DNA of 64,000 nucleotides. Source: Nematopogon swammerdamellus. Its lineage: Eukaryota; Arthropoda; Insecta; Lepidoptera; Adelidae. Below the pieces are notes generated by a model. That model saw only the letters and a program-made list of their open reading frames with translations, made no database searches and was not told the origin of the DNA. Shown piece by piece: positions 24,501-39,500 of this stretch (position 1 is its first letter; every line of letters begins with the position of its first letter). The translations under genes were made by a program, and so were the position numbers. Location of the stretch: assembly GCA_946902875.1 (NCBI GenBank), contig OX336343.1, positions 11,281,361-11,345,360 of the forward strand, written 5' to 3'.

Positions 24501-27500
24501 GGCTGTGCCGTGGGACCAAAAACTAGGTACCATGTCAGTGCTTTCCTTTGTTCATGCCGGCTATACTGAACTGCACGAAAAAGACGAACTATTTACATAG
24601 CCGTTTCGAATGACCTTTCGGCTTTCATTCAGCGCTGTGGCAGCACCAACCCGGGCGGGTTAAACCCTACCGCCTAGCGCCTAGTAAGGTAAGAGGGAAG
24701 AGACCTACAGTTTTACGTGGAATCCGAACGGACCACTGTCAGCCTCCAACGGTCGAACGGTCACCCAGCCAAGTTGTGACCGCGCCCAGGTGTGCTTATG
24801 ACCACGAACAACAGTCGACCGATCGCACCGCTGAGCTACCGAGTCTGACAAGGTGCACTACAGGTTTTTTTTTTATGGAAACTGACACGGTTGGCTACAT
24901 CACCTACAACGTCTGTGATGTCAGCCCATAACACCGGGTGAACTAGGTGCCATGTCAGTGCTTCCCCCCTTTGATTTTGCCGGCTACACTGAACTAGTCG
25001 GAAAACACAAACTATTTACATAGGCGTTTCAACCGACGTTTCATTCAGTGCGGTGGTACCAACCCGGGCGGGTTAAACCCTACCACCAAGTAATATTAGG
25101 AGGGAAGGGACCTCCAGTTTTACGAGGAATCCGAACCTCGGTCAGCCTCCAACGGTCAGCGGTCACCCATCCAAGTACTGACTTGGATGGCTGAAGTTGC
25201 TTAACATTCAATAGCGGCAGTTGACTGTCTGCACCACTGAGCTATCGAGGCTGAGGTCCTCTCACTCAGCTGTTTCAAATGGACAACGCTCACAGCGATA
25301 GTCTCCTGGTTGTCCTTAGTGATGTCCGCGTTCTCGTGCAGCCCGAACACCTCCGGCTTGGCGATGAGCGGGAACGCGCGGATGTGCTCCAACACCGAGC
25401 TGTACTCCATGCTCGGCGGCAACGTGTACACACCGCTCGGTGAGAATGCGTAACTGTCAAAATTATATTCGCCATAAGTCACATTCATACGATTCAATAG
25501 TGTCTATCACAGAGCACGGAATACCCCCCGGGCGCGGCGCGCGGTATTTCGTGCTCTGTGGTGTCTATGATCCAAGTGACGATGTTACGCACGGCGCACG
25601 GTGTTCGAATGGCTGTGATTACGAGCTCATTTAAGCCAGCAAAGCCATCTCTTGGATTCTAAAATAACTATGTGGATATGTAAGCTATATAGTTGGTAAA
25701 ACCAAACGTGAATTATGGGAAATACTGTTCTATTAATACGCCACTAATCACTCCGCGAATAGGACCGCTTACATGCACAGGTTCAGTCGCGCGTGTTCGA
25801 AGCTATCGGATGGTGGTGTTTGTCAATTGTTTTCTCACTACTTACGTGTCATAATTTAATAAAGTGGGTGTCATAATGAGGGCTGCCTCATCAGGTATGT
25901 ACTGACGTATTTTTAATGTACATTTTTGGCCCCCTTAATTCTGTGTGTTTTTTTAAGTAAGTCTTGGCAAACAAATGTTTTTTTCGCTTAATTGGCATAA
26001 TTGAGTGGACCGTAACTAAAAAAGTACGGTTTGTTTCACTCTAATTTTTATTTATATATATAATATACTTAAGTACCTTCACAGCAATACCATTCTGTAC
26101 CATCGAAACTCATATAAAGTTAGTTCAATTTTGAATTTTGTTCATAGGTGCACGCCTTGCGGAATTCAGTCGCCTACAGTTGGTATAATTTCTATGGGAG
26201 AATAAACTTGTCGCTCGTGCAAATACAAATGACGTTCGACGACGCATGGTACAGCTCATCTGTTCGGCGATACCTGGCATATCAGAAGAAGAAGTAATGA
26301 GCAAGGTTCCGTTGTTTTCAAACAACTTCCTGTTGCGATAAAGAAAGCTTCCCAACGAAAAGATTATTTTCTATCCAGATACGCTGAATGGCTCTCTAAA
26401 GACGTCACTATGACACCAACTGACGAACAGCAGCACTGGTCAGATACTACAATACTTGTAGATCCAACACCTGCAACTGCTGCCCCACCTACAATATCAT
26501 CAACACCTGTTTGTCGTCGCTGCGTATTTCGTCGCGGAATAAAATACTTTCCCACATCGAGCTCTGCAACGAAGAAAAGGCGTACGAAATTGTTGTTGAC
26601 CGGTCAAGATCAAGATCGGTCAAAACCATTACGACGATGATTCTTCAGGCACTGAATTTATGTAGTTGTAAACTGAAATAAACTATTGTATTTGAAAATG
26701 TTGTTTTTCCTTTAAAAATAAATATAATAGGTTGTCATACGTTCAACGGTGTATTATACAATTACACTGTTTATTGCAATGATTATATTAATATTTTTTA
26801 TACAAATTGAAAAATTTAAATAAAATTATATATAATATAACTTATAACACATGATTTCTGTATTTGAACTGTTTTTGTAATTATTAATATATATTTATGT
26901 TTATAAAACACAATGAACGCTGAAATTTACAGAAATTTGTAATTTGTTATTTCCTCCCAAGTACAGCCTGGGGTTTTTCAAAAGGGGCGTGAAAAGGCTC
27001 CTGTCAGGCTGGCATGGCATTCGCAATCCCGTGCATCACAGAATGTCCATGGGCATCGTTAGACACCTACTTGTAGGTGAAACGAAACGATGCCACATGT
27101 CGCGCTATCAATAAAAAATAAATAAAAAAATTAAAAATATATTTTCACCAAAATAAGTACAAAAAATATTTTATATGTATAAAAAACATAAAGCATACAT
27201 ATACATATTTTACACGACAGTATTTGCTCGAAAACACAAAGTGAGCCCGTAATTACAGCAATTCGAACACCGTGCGGCGGCGCCTTAGTTATGAACAAAA
27301 ACAGTAACTGTTTTATAACTGTTATGTCATGGAATGGTTCAGTTTGAACGATTTTGTGTGCCGAATGTAGAAAAGTATATCTACTTAATATAAAATCCAA
27401 CTGCCGTCTGTATGTATGTACATATGTATTATTTTTTAATGGAAACTGACATGTTTGGCTACATCACTACAACATCCGTGATGTCAGCCCATAACACCGG

Positions 27501-30500
27501 GTGAATTTGGTGCCACGTCAGTGCTTCCCTTCGGTCGTGCCGGCTACACTGAACTGGACGGAAAACACAAACTATTTACATAGCCGTTTCAACCGACCTT
27601 TCCTTCAGCGCGGTGGTACCAACCCGGGCGGGTTAAACCCTACCACCTAGTAATATAAGAAGGGAGTCATATCCCTTAGTCGTCTTTTACGACATACACG
27701 GGGAGAGATGCAGTGGGGTTATTCTTTTAAAGTACTGGCCCCACACGGTACAAATGTATGTATTTAGTTCACTTTTAAGTCAAGAACGGCTCAATCTATT
27801 TACTTGCAGCAAGGTTCTAGGCTATATAGCATCACAGCATTGTTCATGATATGAGCTGAGCAGTGCGGCCGAAAGCGAATTAACAAACAATTCGATTATT
27901 TCCGCTTGCAATCCGATTTGTAATATTGACCGATAATATTGACTTTACAGCGAGCGGAGCCGCAGGCACAACTAGTTGTGAATAAACATAGAAAAACAAT
28001 CTATGTGCACATGCTTAACTAGGTACCCTCTCACTAACAGTTATCATTTTAGGTCCTTGCACAGTAAAAACAGAACCTACTTATAGACAGTTTATTATAT
28101 TCATTAATCAATCACTCACCAATAAAAACATACACAGGGTCTTGTAACGGCCAGTAGATTAATTTCGTCAGCGCAATCCTCATGTTTTTCCGAAACAAAA
28201 AAGTAAATAAAGTTTTTCTCTAAAGTGTCTATATAGTTTTGGAGATATTAATTTTTGAAATGTATGTTTTCAAGTGTAATTTGACGCGCGCGGGGAGAGG
28301 GTACTGGCGCAGGAACGGTCGGGGTCGAAAACTCACGCCGCGCCGCCGCCTCCGCGCATCACCTCGCTCCGCGCACTCGTCCTTGCTCGCTCACTCATCG
28401 CGAGCTTTTCCTTCGCACGTTTGTGCGGAACGTTAGATCCTTTTTACACTAAATTAATCAATTAGTTGGTATCATAGACGTATAAAGGGATATTATTTCT
28501 CTATGGTTGGTATGAAAACAGTAACTTTTTATTTAAACGAAATGCAGTAGTTATTAGACTTTTTTGTTACTATTGTGGCCGTTACAACACCCTGATTATG
28601 CATATTACTTTCCTGTCCTAATGTTTGCACTACCTTTACCATCATTCTTCCTCACTTACTCTCATCATCAGTCATCCATCACCCAAAGGTTGACTGGAAG
28701 AAATCACTTAAAGTGATAAGTCTGCCTTTGCGTGCAATTGTTCTTTATTGTTTCTGTGTGAATTATAGTAAATTCTATTGCTCTTCTGTATGTTGTCTAG
28801 CTGTCTGTTCTTGTGTGTTCTGTATCGTTGTTAGTGTTTTTGTGTGCAATAAAGTATTTCTATCTATCTACTAGTAAAATGCAGTGTTTATATTCAGTAC
28901 CTTCATTTCCAGTTGATTAGAAAATATTATCTAAAATTACAGACACGCAATTCTCACCAATGTATGGTGGTGACGTCCTCACAATAAAACGTAGACAGGA
29001 GCGACATCAGAAGGCGGCGGTCCTTGTCGTCTGTGACGCGACCGCCGTAGTTACACTCGCCAGCCAAGTAGTTGAGTGCGTCCAGAGGCGTCTCCGCGTA
29101 GTCCGTTAGGAACATCTGTCATCAAATATTCTATGTATAACTTGGTTAAAAAAGAAAACTTCTCTGCAGAAAATAATGTCTCCTTGCATGCTATCTCACT
29201 CGCACAATATCGCCGCGATATCGTGCGATCTCGCTCGCGCATGCAGGCAATCATTCTATTTCTTTATTGAACCATGTTTCCAGTACCTTGGATAAAACAG
29301 GTTTTCCATTTTCTACATAAGTAAGCATGCACATCACACATGTTCGCATCGCACGCATTGGATCAAATGTATTTTAGTATTCTTTGCATGGTTAAAATTA
29401 TATAGAATGCGTTCACTCATTTGAACCGGATGAACCACACAAAGAAAAATAGCGAGAAACCCCTGTCGGTTATCATGTCCAGTTCGCAAGATTTGCAAGC
29501 TTTTGCTCCGTGTTAGGCAAGATGTTGTAAGGAAGAACGGAACAAGGAACCTTGTTCCCCCTAATGCCACAAATGAGGATCTGTACTGGATTAATATTGA
29601 AATTTTTGGACAAGATTTGGTTACCGGATCTGCAAATAATCAAACACAAACCTGCAGCTGCATAATGCATATCTTCAAATCGCTCTCGTTGAACTCGTAG
29701 GGGATGTTCCAGCCGAGAGGTCCAAAGCCCTTCCTCTCCTGCACGAGCGCGTGGAAGAAGCACAGAGCAAAGAGCAGTCGCCGCCATTCCTCCGTGCGAG
29801 GGCATGAGATGTAGAACTCGCCGTCGCTGATCGGGTCCGACGTGTAGGAGCGGTATATGTTGTTGCGGAGACCTTTTGGCGCTTCGTTTGTCATTTTTAC
29901 ACCTGAGTAGCCGCAAAATACTCTTGAAGTATGTGGGAATATGGCTCTCTTATGTTTGCCTAAATCCAAAATATTCTAGATGTCGGCCCATCCACTAACT
30001 AGACCAAGCGGAATGGAATGCTCATCGCAAACTTAGAAAATACCTACTCCAGAAATGGTATGGGATCTGAAGCTGAAATCTGAACTAGGTACTTATTGGA
30101 AAGTTTAAAATGAAATAATTTGTTACCATTCTGCAATACGGTCACAGGGAATGACCTGCTCGGATAGGAAGTGAGCCAGCATCGGAAGTTCACGTGTGTC
30201 TGGTGCGGTACAATTACCTAAAAACAAATTTCAATTTTCATTCTACTCTATTGTGCAGATGTGCACGTGTGTATCTAATAAGGTTTTCTGCTTTCCACTT
30301 TCGTCCCCAGTTCGGTTTAGTATCAGAACCGCGAACAATAGCTGCGCTTCACACTTTGTTTTAGACATAGATGATTTTAATAGATTAAACGTCAAATCAC
30401 AATGGCGTCCTTTATCAGGCTCAGGCACAATTATATAGGACATTTTGAGAAAACAAAAGGACAAGTGATACCTCAGCACAGATACGGTCCAGCTCCCCCA

Positions 30501-33500
30501 TCCACGACTCCATGACGTGACAGTTCTGTAGTACCACCCAGCCACCACTCGCTATCGCTAGGTTGATCATATTCGCAGCTATTGGACCCTGCGCAGTGTC
30601 ACATTATTATTTGCAGTTACATTTTCGATCTTATTCCTATTCTGTGTGGCAGAACTTTATTGCAGTTACGCTCGTTGTGATGGAGCCCTATAGCACTTCC
30701 TATATAACTTTTTGCTTCCAAGGGAACGCTTGATAGAAACATTAGGTAGGTACTCCGATTTAATTTCACTTCATTCATTTCACCTAATCACTTCACTTCA
30801 TTTATCTCAGTGACTTCTGATCAGACCCTATTTATTCAGACTGTTTTCGCAATAGTGTTAACGGTATGTAGCATTATAAACTAGAGGTAATTTGACGAAC
30901 TCAGTACTCAATGGCTTCACCGAACTCATCGGGGCCCATTTTGAGTAGGAGAAGGTTGCAATCGAGCATTTACCAATCGATGGCTACATCATCGATTGGT
31001 AAATTTTGCTCTCCTACAGCGCGCTACTAGACGTTTAGGATTGCCTTCATCAGCAAGTCCGCGTTGAGTAGGACGCGGTCGAGCAGAACGTAGTGAGCGT
31101 ACTAGTTCCATGATCTATCTCCCTCTCTCGACAGATTCAAATCGCGTGTGAGGTTTTCAGTGCGGCTTGCGAAGTTCTTTTCATAGATATATGTAGGAGC
31201 TTAAAAGCCTACGTTCTGGAAGAAACTGTAATAGACTTAATGCATTACGAGCGTGCCCTGGATTTTCGGATTTAACTAATCAAAGGAAATTCCAATACTG
31301 AATGTCTTGGAATTTCCACTACTATTTGTTTGTTTTATGGGGAGGGGTGGGGTTTGGACCCTTCCCCCCCCCCCCCCCCCCGCCCTTTACTATCTGATTA
31401 ACTGTTACTTGTTCACTTTCATTTAACATTACAAGAAAGTATTGTCAACCAGTACATCAGTATGGTATGTTTTAAGGAACGTATACACGCACGCACGCAC
31501 GCACGCACACGCGCGCATAAGACAATAATATTGCCTTTCATACCACGAGTATCCACCTGCTATCTCATTTCACTAATAATATCATATCCATTATCACAGC
31601 CAGGACTATTCTTGCGAATAGACCTGATATTGGCGATATGGCGCTATAATTTTTTATATGTATGTTCTTTGTATAGTGCCCGGGACGGATCTCGGCGTGT
31701 CGTCGCCGCAGCGGGCGACCCGCCACGCGAATAAACTATACAAGTACGGTGCGGGTGCGAGGGAGAACACCGACGAACCGCTGCGGCGGCGACACGCCAA
31801 GATCCGCCCCGCGCATTATACTTTATTATCTTTTTTTTAAAGATAATCTTTTACTTATAATTTTTATTTTTTATTAGATGTAGTATGTTATAGTTAACAT
31901 AATTAAAAATTAGCATGTAAGTTATATTTTTAAGCATTTTTTTAAAAAAGCTCTGTAAGGTTTCTTGCCCGATATAAAACAAAAACTATGACGAACCATA
32001 CTGAATATGCATATGTCTCAATGTAATATTGTTATTGTTGTGTGTTCTTTATGGTGAAATAAATATCTGAATCTGAATGTATTGTGATAGTGGACCGGGA
32101 GGCGAGGCGCGCAACGCTCGTCAATATCGCCGTGCCGCATGATGGTAACCTCGTCAGTAAGGAAGCAGAGAAGATGATGAAGTATCTGGATCTGCAGCAC
32201 GAGGTAACCAAAATGTGGCCCGTCGACTCAACGATTGTTGTGCCCATAGTCGTATCAGCGCATGGGCTGATAGCGAAGAGCCTCGATGGCCACCTTAAGA
32301 GGCTCTCGCTGAGTGGTTGGGTCAAGGGCCAGATCCAGAAGGCAGCCCTGCTCGACACTGCACGCATCGTCCGGAGGTTCCTCTCTTTGGGACCCGACCA
32401 TCGGTAGCTTGGGTCCGCCCCGCCGCCGCCGGTGGTGGAAACTCCGTTTGTTTTTATATTAATTTTAGGTTTTAATTAAAAAAAAATGTAAAATGTATAT
32501 AAAAAGAAATGTGGAAAAAAATTGATAAAATAATCATAAATGCGAAAGTATATTTGTTTGTTTGTTTGTTCCTCTTTCACACCTGAACGGCTGGACGGAT
32601 TTTGACGAAACTTCGTATAGGGGTAGTGTATATCCCGGAGTAACAACAAAAGTGTTCAAGTTCAAGTCGACCTCGCGTAAAGAGGGTTTGTTTATTGCTT
32701 ATGTTGATAAAAATGATCTTTTACACAATATTGTTTGGACGAGTAGTTGGGAGGAGGGGGAGTAAGGGAGGAGGGGTCGGGGGAGTAAGGGATGGAGGGG
32801 GGGGGGGGGAGAGGGAGAGCGAGGGAGGGAGGGAGGAAGAGAGAATATAAGAGAAACGATCGTTTATTGTCATATTTTAATTTAAATCGGATTTGCTGTT
32901 AAATCGAGTCTACAGCGAGCGGAGCCGCGGAAAAAAGCTAGTCTACAATAATTATACAACATTGCCTTTCTTCCCTACAAATTATAAGATCCAACGTCTG
33001 CCGTATGTGTGTATGTATGCATGCATGTATGTTCGTTTATAACTAAAAAATGGCTTAACTTATTCGCTTGCAGTTTTTGCCTACGTAATGCCACATAATA
33101 CTTAATGGTACTAGTGTGGTAATGCGAAATATCTCCGCCAGGCTATATATAGCATCACATCATTATTCATATGAGGCAAGCAGTGGGGTCGGAAGTGAAC
33201 GCAGCTTTACCGCTGTGCCCATAGCTGCGCTGCGGGCACAGCTGTACTCAATATTTGACTAACCTGTCCCTGTCCAAGTGATATAGTCTCGAAGCTGACG
33301 ACATTCTTGTCGGTAGCGAACTTGACCAGCCCCGACATGGGGTCCGAGCCCGGGGACAGTATGAAGATGAGCGGCGAGCAGCAGTTGCTGTCGTTGTAGG
33401 ACTGCTCCAGGTCGAACTGCGGGGGCTCTATGAACTGGCGACCCAGCTCCGCTATAACGTACTGCTGGACCAGCGGTGTCATCTTGTCGGGACGTATGCA

Positions 33501-36500
33501 CCTGGAAGCATCCATCGACGAGAGCGCTAGGTTATATGACGTGATTCATGATTGGGGTATGTATCACATATTACCGAGAAAATGATATCATGGTACCGTG
33601 TGGAACCGGTACTCAAAAAGAATAGCCCCACTGCATCTCTCCCCCTGCATGTCGTAAAAGGCGACTAAGGGATAAGGACAATATGCCGTGCTAAAGGGCG
33701 ACAGGTTAGCCACCTCTCACCTTGGAACGGTCCTTCCACCGAATCATGCAGCGGGTGGGTTTTCGTGCCTTAGTTGCTGCTTATCGAATACTTTGCTAAA
33801 AGTGGTGGTCGGTGTTGTGCTGTAATTTACAAGAGTACCTGCAGCACAACTCCGATTACTCTGCTTACCCCGATTGTCGGGATACAGCGTGTGGTATGTA
33901 TGTATGTATGATATCATGGACTTGGTTTATGTGGTGTCAGTACATCGAAACTGTATAGGCGCTAGACTATAAGTATTCAAATGTGCTGCCAAAACGTCTC
34001 ATTCGCACCTCAATACATTCAAATGTACAAGATGTTTGTGACATAATATGGAGTCTACTAATTAGAAAATCATGTAAGTAAATGCGAATCTTCTACAGCA
34101 TTTCCATACCTGAGCATAATGAGTTTGGGGATACCGCTGATTTCTTCAAACGGAGCCGGAAACGGTATTTCGTGCGGGATTGATGAATCGTAATATTCCT
34201 TCCATTCAGCAACATTGCTTTCAAAGTTTTGCTTGAAACCTTTTAATCTGTAAAAAAAAATTAAAATAATGGACGAAGAGAAGAAATTAGGAAAAACATA
34301 AGTGGTGAGCCGCGAGTAGCTTAGCGGTAATGGCGCTAGCCTCTCCTGCGAGAGATCGAAGTTTCGTATACAAATGTTTGTGCACTCTGAGTTTCGCATT
34401 TTCGAAGAATTAGCACGCAAAATATATTCATCAGTTGAAGCAAGAGGATACATACTTAGTAGGTAGATGGATAGAAATACTTTATGGCTTCAAAATACAT
34501 TTCCAGTTCAATATCATAATATTTAAGTCCGTTGAAGAAATTACATTCCAGCTGACCTATAACCTTCTTATGCAAGACAGAAAAGTATACAGGGTGTATT
34601 TGAACTGACTGCGTTCCTTTCAGGGGGCTGTTCTGTATCCTAAACTTTGGCTTATACTATTGGAAATTTGAAAAAAAAAATTCACTTTCTCCATACATTT
34701 AAGGGCAGACCTAACCTCCAAATGTATGGGGAAAGTGATTTTTTTTTTTGGAAATTCCAAAAGTCGTAGAACAAAAGTGGCTCAGTTTAGGATACAGAAC
34801 AACTCCCTGAAAGGAACGCAGTCAGTTAAAATACACCAGTTAATATAAGTATACCTACATATTTTTTTTATGAAAACCAACATGGGTGGCTGTTTCGAGG
34901 GACCAATACAGAACAGTCGACAGATATGGCAAGAAAATAAGGGAAGCAAGTTCCTCCGAGCAGCGCCCATGATAGTAGCTGTAGGTAGACAGACTGAGTG
35001 ACCCTACAAATCGTCTGTGACTGAGCGACTCCAGATCATCAGTCAGTTTCGGGTCTCCCACCAGACGGACGGCTCGGCGCTGTATTGAATCCAAGGACAC
35101 CAACAGATAAATACTGGGGGCTACCTTCCCAAATGTGGCTACAGTATTCCATCACCGGCCTAATCTGTGATTTGTACAACAAGTAGTTGTGCCGGTGCGA
35201 AGAACCTCCTATTTCGGTATAGGATCCCCAGTTTTTTTGATGTGATGATAATACACACAACTCCATATAGACAGGAAATAGCTGAAGCCTTACCCGTTAA
35301 GGTTGCTAGATCGTACAATCTCAGACCATGACTTGTCAGTGAGCCAGCCCGGCGCCGGGTTAGGGTAAGGATTGTCCAGCGCCACTCCTCCGGTTAGCAG
35401 GAATGCTACCAGCTCATTGTCGATGCGGCCCTGTATACAAATATACAAAAACTAGTTGCCTCAAAGTTTTCACTATTGGCTACAAATTCTTGGGCTAGTT
35501 TTCCAGATTGGAGACAGCTTTACTGCTTTTATTAGAGTACTGAACATGCAGTGGTTGTTAGTCAAAATGTGGTGATGTCTTGTATTTCAAGTTACTGCCC
35601 AAAAATGTTTTTTTTTATTATTACCTATAATTTTTTAGAGTTTTCAACATTACATTACATTAAAAAAAAGTCTCCTTACAGTTATGAATCGATTAAAGCA
35701 AGATGAGGTGCAAAAAAAAAAGGCAACGGCTTTGTAAATTTATTCTGGCATTCAGAAGTGAATCGCCAATGAGTAACAGTTAGATAAGTTTAAATACCTT
35801 TGACCTCAATATTCCCAGAGTGAGAACGAGTGAGAATATAAGTTTGTCCTTCTCAAAGAGGCTGCGACACACATTGTCATAGATGCTCTTGGTGAAGTAA
35901 TCGTTGAGTCCAGAGAGGCGATCCGAGAGGATATCACTCTGTGGCGAGTTGGCTATTGCCTGGTTGTACAGATTGATGAACCTGTGTAGCGAACAAAACT
36001 TTAATAAAACAACAAGACAATGAGACAAAAATGCAGCTGTAGAAAACACACAACAACAAAAACAACAACACAGTAACAGAAACAGCAACATGACAGCATC
36101 ATAAACAATAACACAAGAAAAAAAACAATGAGCAAAACAAAAACAACAATACAGAACCAAAGCGACTATTATTGAAAATACAACAACAATAACAAAAACC
36201 ACAGGACCTAAGAAAGTTACCAACCAGGCAAGAGAGTACTGGTACATAGATTCGATATCTGCTAGATCCGATATGCAGAAGAAGAGCACAGAGCCATGCT
36301 TGGAGACCGGCACGTACAACATCCTCGCTTCATCAATCTCCACTTCTGTGACGGCGGCCGCAGCTTGCTTTGCTTCGATCTCTATCGACAACACCTTCGA
36401 CGACGAGAGGATCTGGTTGGCCGATTCCGATTCGAGGATGTTACCGGCGGACGAGAGCACCTTTGAGTGAAATGTTAATGATACGGTACCTATTTCTTTC

Positions 36501-39500
36501 GTCATATCATCATCATCATCAAGTTGGCAGAACAATACCTACTGAAATCTCATCGGAAGGTAAGTTCTGGAATTTTTCGGTGAGCTACCCCATTTATTTC
36601 CACATTCATTCGGGACTAATCGGAATACCTATAAAGGCACACTTCCCTCCTAAGCCCTTTTTTTTTACTTTTCCGTTGTCTGCTGACATTTGCTGTCTCA
36701 AGGAGGTTTGAAACAGCAAATAGTGAATAATATACCAGCTTGACCTTTTTACCCGATTATGGCGAAGCGAAAAGGTCGGAGTTTAGTCTGAAAAACAGCG
36801 AGATAGACTTACTTCGAGAATTTGATCCTCAATCTCTTTTAGCGTACGTTTATTATTAGCCCCTTCTACAATGAGCTGGTTCTTCTTGAGTTCCAGCTCT
36901 GGTCGATCGGCCGCCACAACGATGCCCAACAATTGATCCTGCAGACCTTGCGGCGTTATCATGAAGTTCAGCAGCGTAACCTGTCAACACAAACTAGCTA
37001 GTTCGACCATACCACTTGTCTAGGAAAAACAGTTTAGGCAACCTATTCTATCTATCAAAATTAAATAGTTCAGCAATTTAACCTATTAACTTTCATAGTT
37101 TAACTATGCTAGATACTCGTGTCAACGTAAACACTTCTGCAAATCTCCTGAGAATGTGTTCACCTTGACAGCGACCTCGGGCAGGTAGTGAGGGTTGCTG
37201 ATTCGCGTCGTGATGTAGAATCTGAAGTCACGATTGTACTCGATGATATTCTCACCGAGCTTTATACATTCCATTCCTGCGGACCTGCAAGAAAATATTA
37301 ACTTTTTTGAACTTTCTGTTTTAATCAGAGAGTTCTAATGAAGACGCGCCTGACGGCCGGGCGGCGGGAAGACGGCCGCTGTTCGCTATCCTGTTGTTTT
37401 AATCTAATTAAACGCTATTATCATTGTCTGTCCAAAACTTCGTGAAATAAAGCTGAAAGAAAATGTCCTATAACGCATTGTCCAGGGAGGAGTCAGGAAA
37501 GTGTGAAGCTGATTTTAAGATACCTTAGCTTAAATATGGTCATTACATTACCTCATCTGTGTCATTACTAAGGACCCAATGTTTCATTACCTGTCTTGGA
37601 AATGGAAAAAGTAATATAGTATGTATTTAATTCTATCAAGCGTAAAAATCGAGTCATATGCCCAAACAAAAAATGAATAGGTACATTTAATACACACTTG
37701 AAAACATTCTTCAGCAATACAGGTTCAAGTACAGCATCGATGGTCTCCCGGATGTTCTCGAGGATGACCGGGAGGCCGAGCTGTAAAGCGTTCTCCAGAA
37801 CTCGAACGTAGTTGCCGTCTGTCAGCTTCACCACCTTCAGTTGATTCTCCCGTTCCATGTTCTTCACCCATTTGTTTGCTTGCTCTGTCGATGATCACCA
37901 TCAGAATGAGCTAACATTGAGGGACGTATAGGGTCTGAACCTCGTCTGAGAACGATGTATGTAAAACAGTACCTACCTACATAAATTTATAGAAATAAGT
38001 ACATGAACATAATAAAAAAAAAATAGCTACATAATAAGACATTTCAAGCACCAATACAAATAACTATATATTTATTTGTATTGGTGCACCAGCCTGCCGA
38101 TGCCGAGATGGGCGAGAAGCCATGGCCCAGCCTTCGCCTTACCTCCCGTAACCTGCGGCCAACCTCAGTCGTGGATCTGTACGGTGGTAGGTACCAACAC
38201 AAACACCCACATTTCATTATCCTCCGTCAAGTGTACAACTGTTTCGCGACCAGCAAAGCGCATGAGTGGGGTCTCGACAAACAAAATATGATTTGCATTC
38301 GACACAGCCAAGCCATCTCGTCTCGCGAAACTGAGCTCAGCAACCGCCATGGGCTGTCCATCCTGCTGATACGGGACTGAAGGCTCCGCATGGATCCAGC
38401 TGTAGGTATTCAGTCCAGACAGATACCCAGTCCGGATTCATATGGAACCTTTACTTTAGTCATTTTGATGCGAGCTAGAAGCTAGAAATGAGCTTCTGAA
38501 GCTAGAAATGAGAAGAGCAGACCTTGTGGATCGATCATTAGCGGCCATCTCCTGGCCTTCTGCACGATGATGCCGTTCTCCACGGAGAAGTTGTCCACCG
38601 GCAGCCCGGCGATGTTCCACGCGCGCACCACCACCGGCTCGCCCAGCGTAACCACCAGCGAGAACGTCTCCGAGCATGGAACCTCTGCACGTTCATTACA
38701 ATTACAATTCAAAACCATTTATTAGGTTTTGTTTTTAGGTACCTACATTAACTGTTACATCTACTTACTTATATTTAGTAGCAGGGATGCGGTTTCACGT
38801 AATTTGGGATACCGCGACTTTAAGACGTGATTCATGATCCCGACTAGTTCCGAGCGTCTGTAACCCCATCTGTTCATATTTTGCCCGGGGTGGGTATATA
38901 GGGGTGACATAACTAGTTTTTACTGTATTAAAACCTAAGGAATTGTATCAATAAATATAGCTGTCGTTATGTACTGACATGGCATCTAGTTCGCCGTAGT
39001 TGGTGTACACAACCGTGTCAGTTGCCATAAAAAGCCGGCCAAGTGCGAGTCGGACTCGCGCAACGAGGGTTCCGTACTACCAAATATTTTTTTTATGGCA
39101 TGTAAATTTTGCGGACTGTTGCTTGGCTGCCTGCCTAGCCTGACAACTGGTTATTGGCCGGTTTTTATTAATTGTTTTGTTTTACTTTAGAGTTTGCACA
39201 GTTTGTATGGGCCCCCTTAATTTTTTACGTTTTCTTTTTTTATTATATTTGTTAGCATATTCTGTGAAAATGTCTCGTAAAACCTATTAAAGTTCAAAAG
39301 ATACGGCCCTTTAAAGGTAGCACCGACGAACAGACAGACGGACGGACAAACGGCGTAGGCTTAATAATTAGGGTCCCGCACAGATACGGAACCGCAGCAA
39401 AGACACCCTCTCCGACTAAAGGCGGCCTTGAGCAGTTTCATTGTAGTAGGCAGGCACTATTACCGACCAGGCAGTCAGTCAGTCAGCGTGTAAGCGTCCA

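Noticed and set aside
34308..34368. Possible functional tRNA gene
   Set aside because: A-box-like word present, but the B box is poor and I could not find paired acceptor arms; kept only as a tRNA-like repeat.
36001..36220. Minus-strand continuation of the exon 22 frame with many valines and cysteines
   Set aside because: It runs through the intron between exons 22 and 23; the AACAACAAC-rich DNA is not coding, and the splice sites at 36225 and 35981 join in frame.
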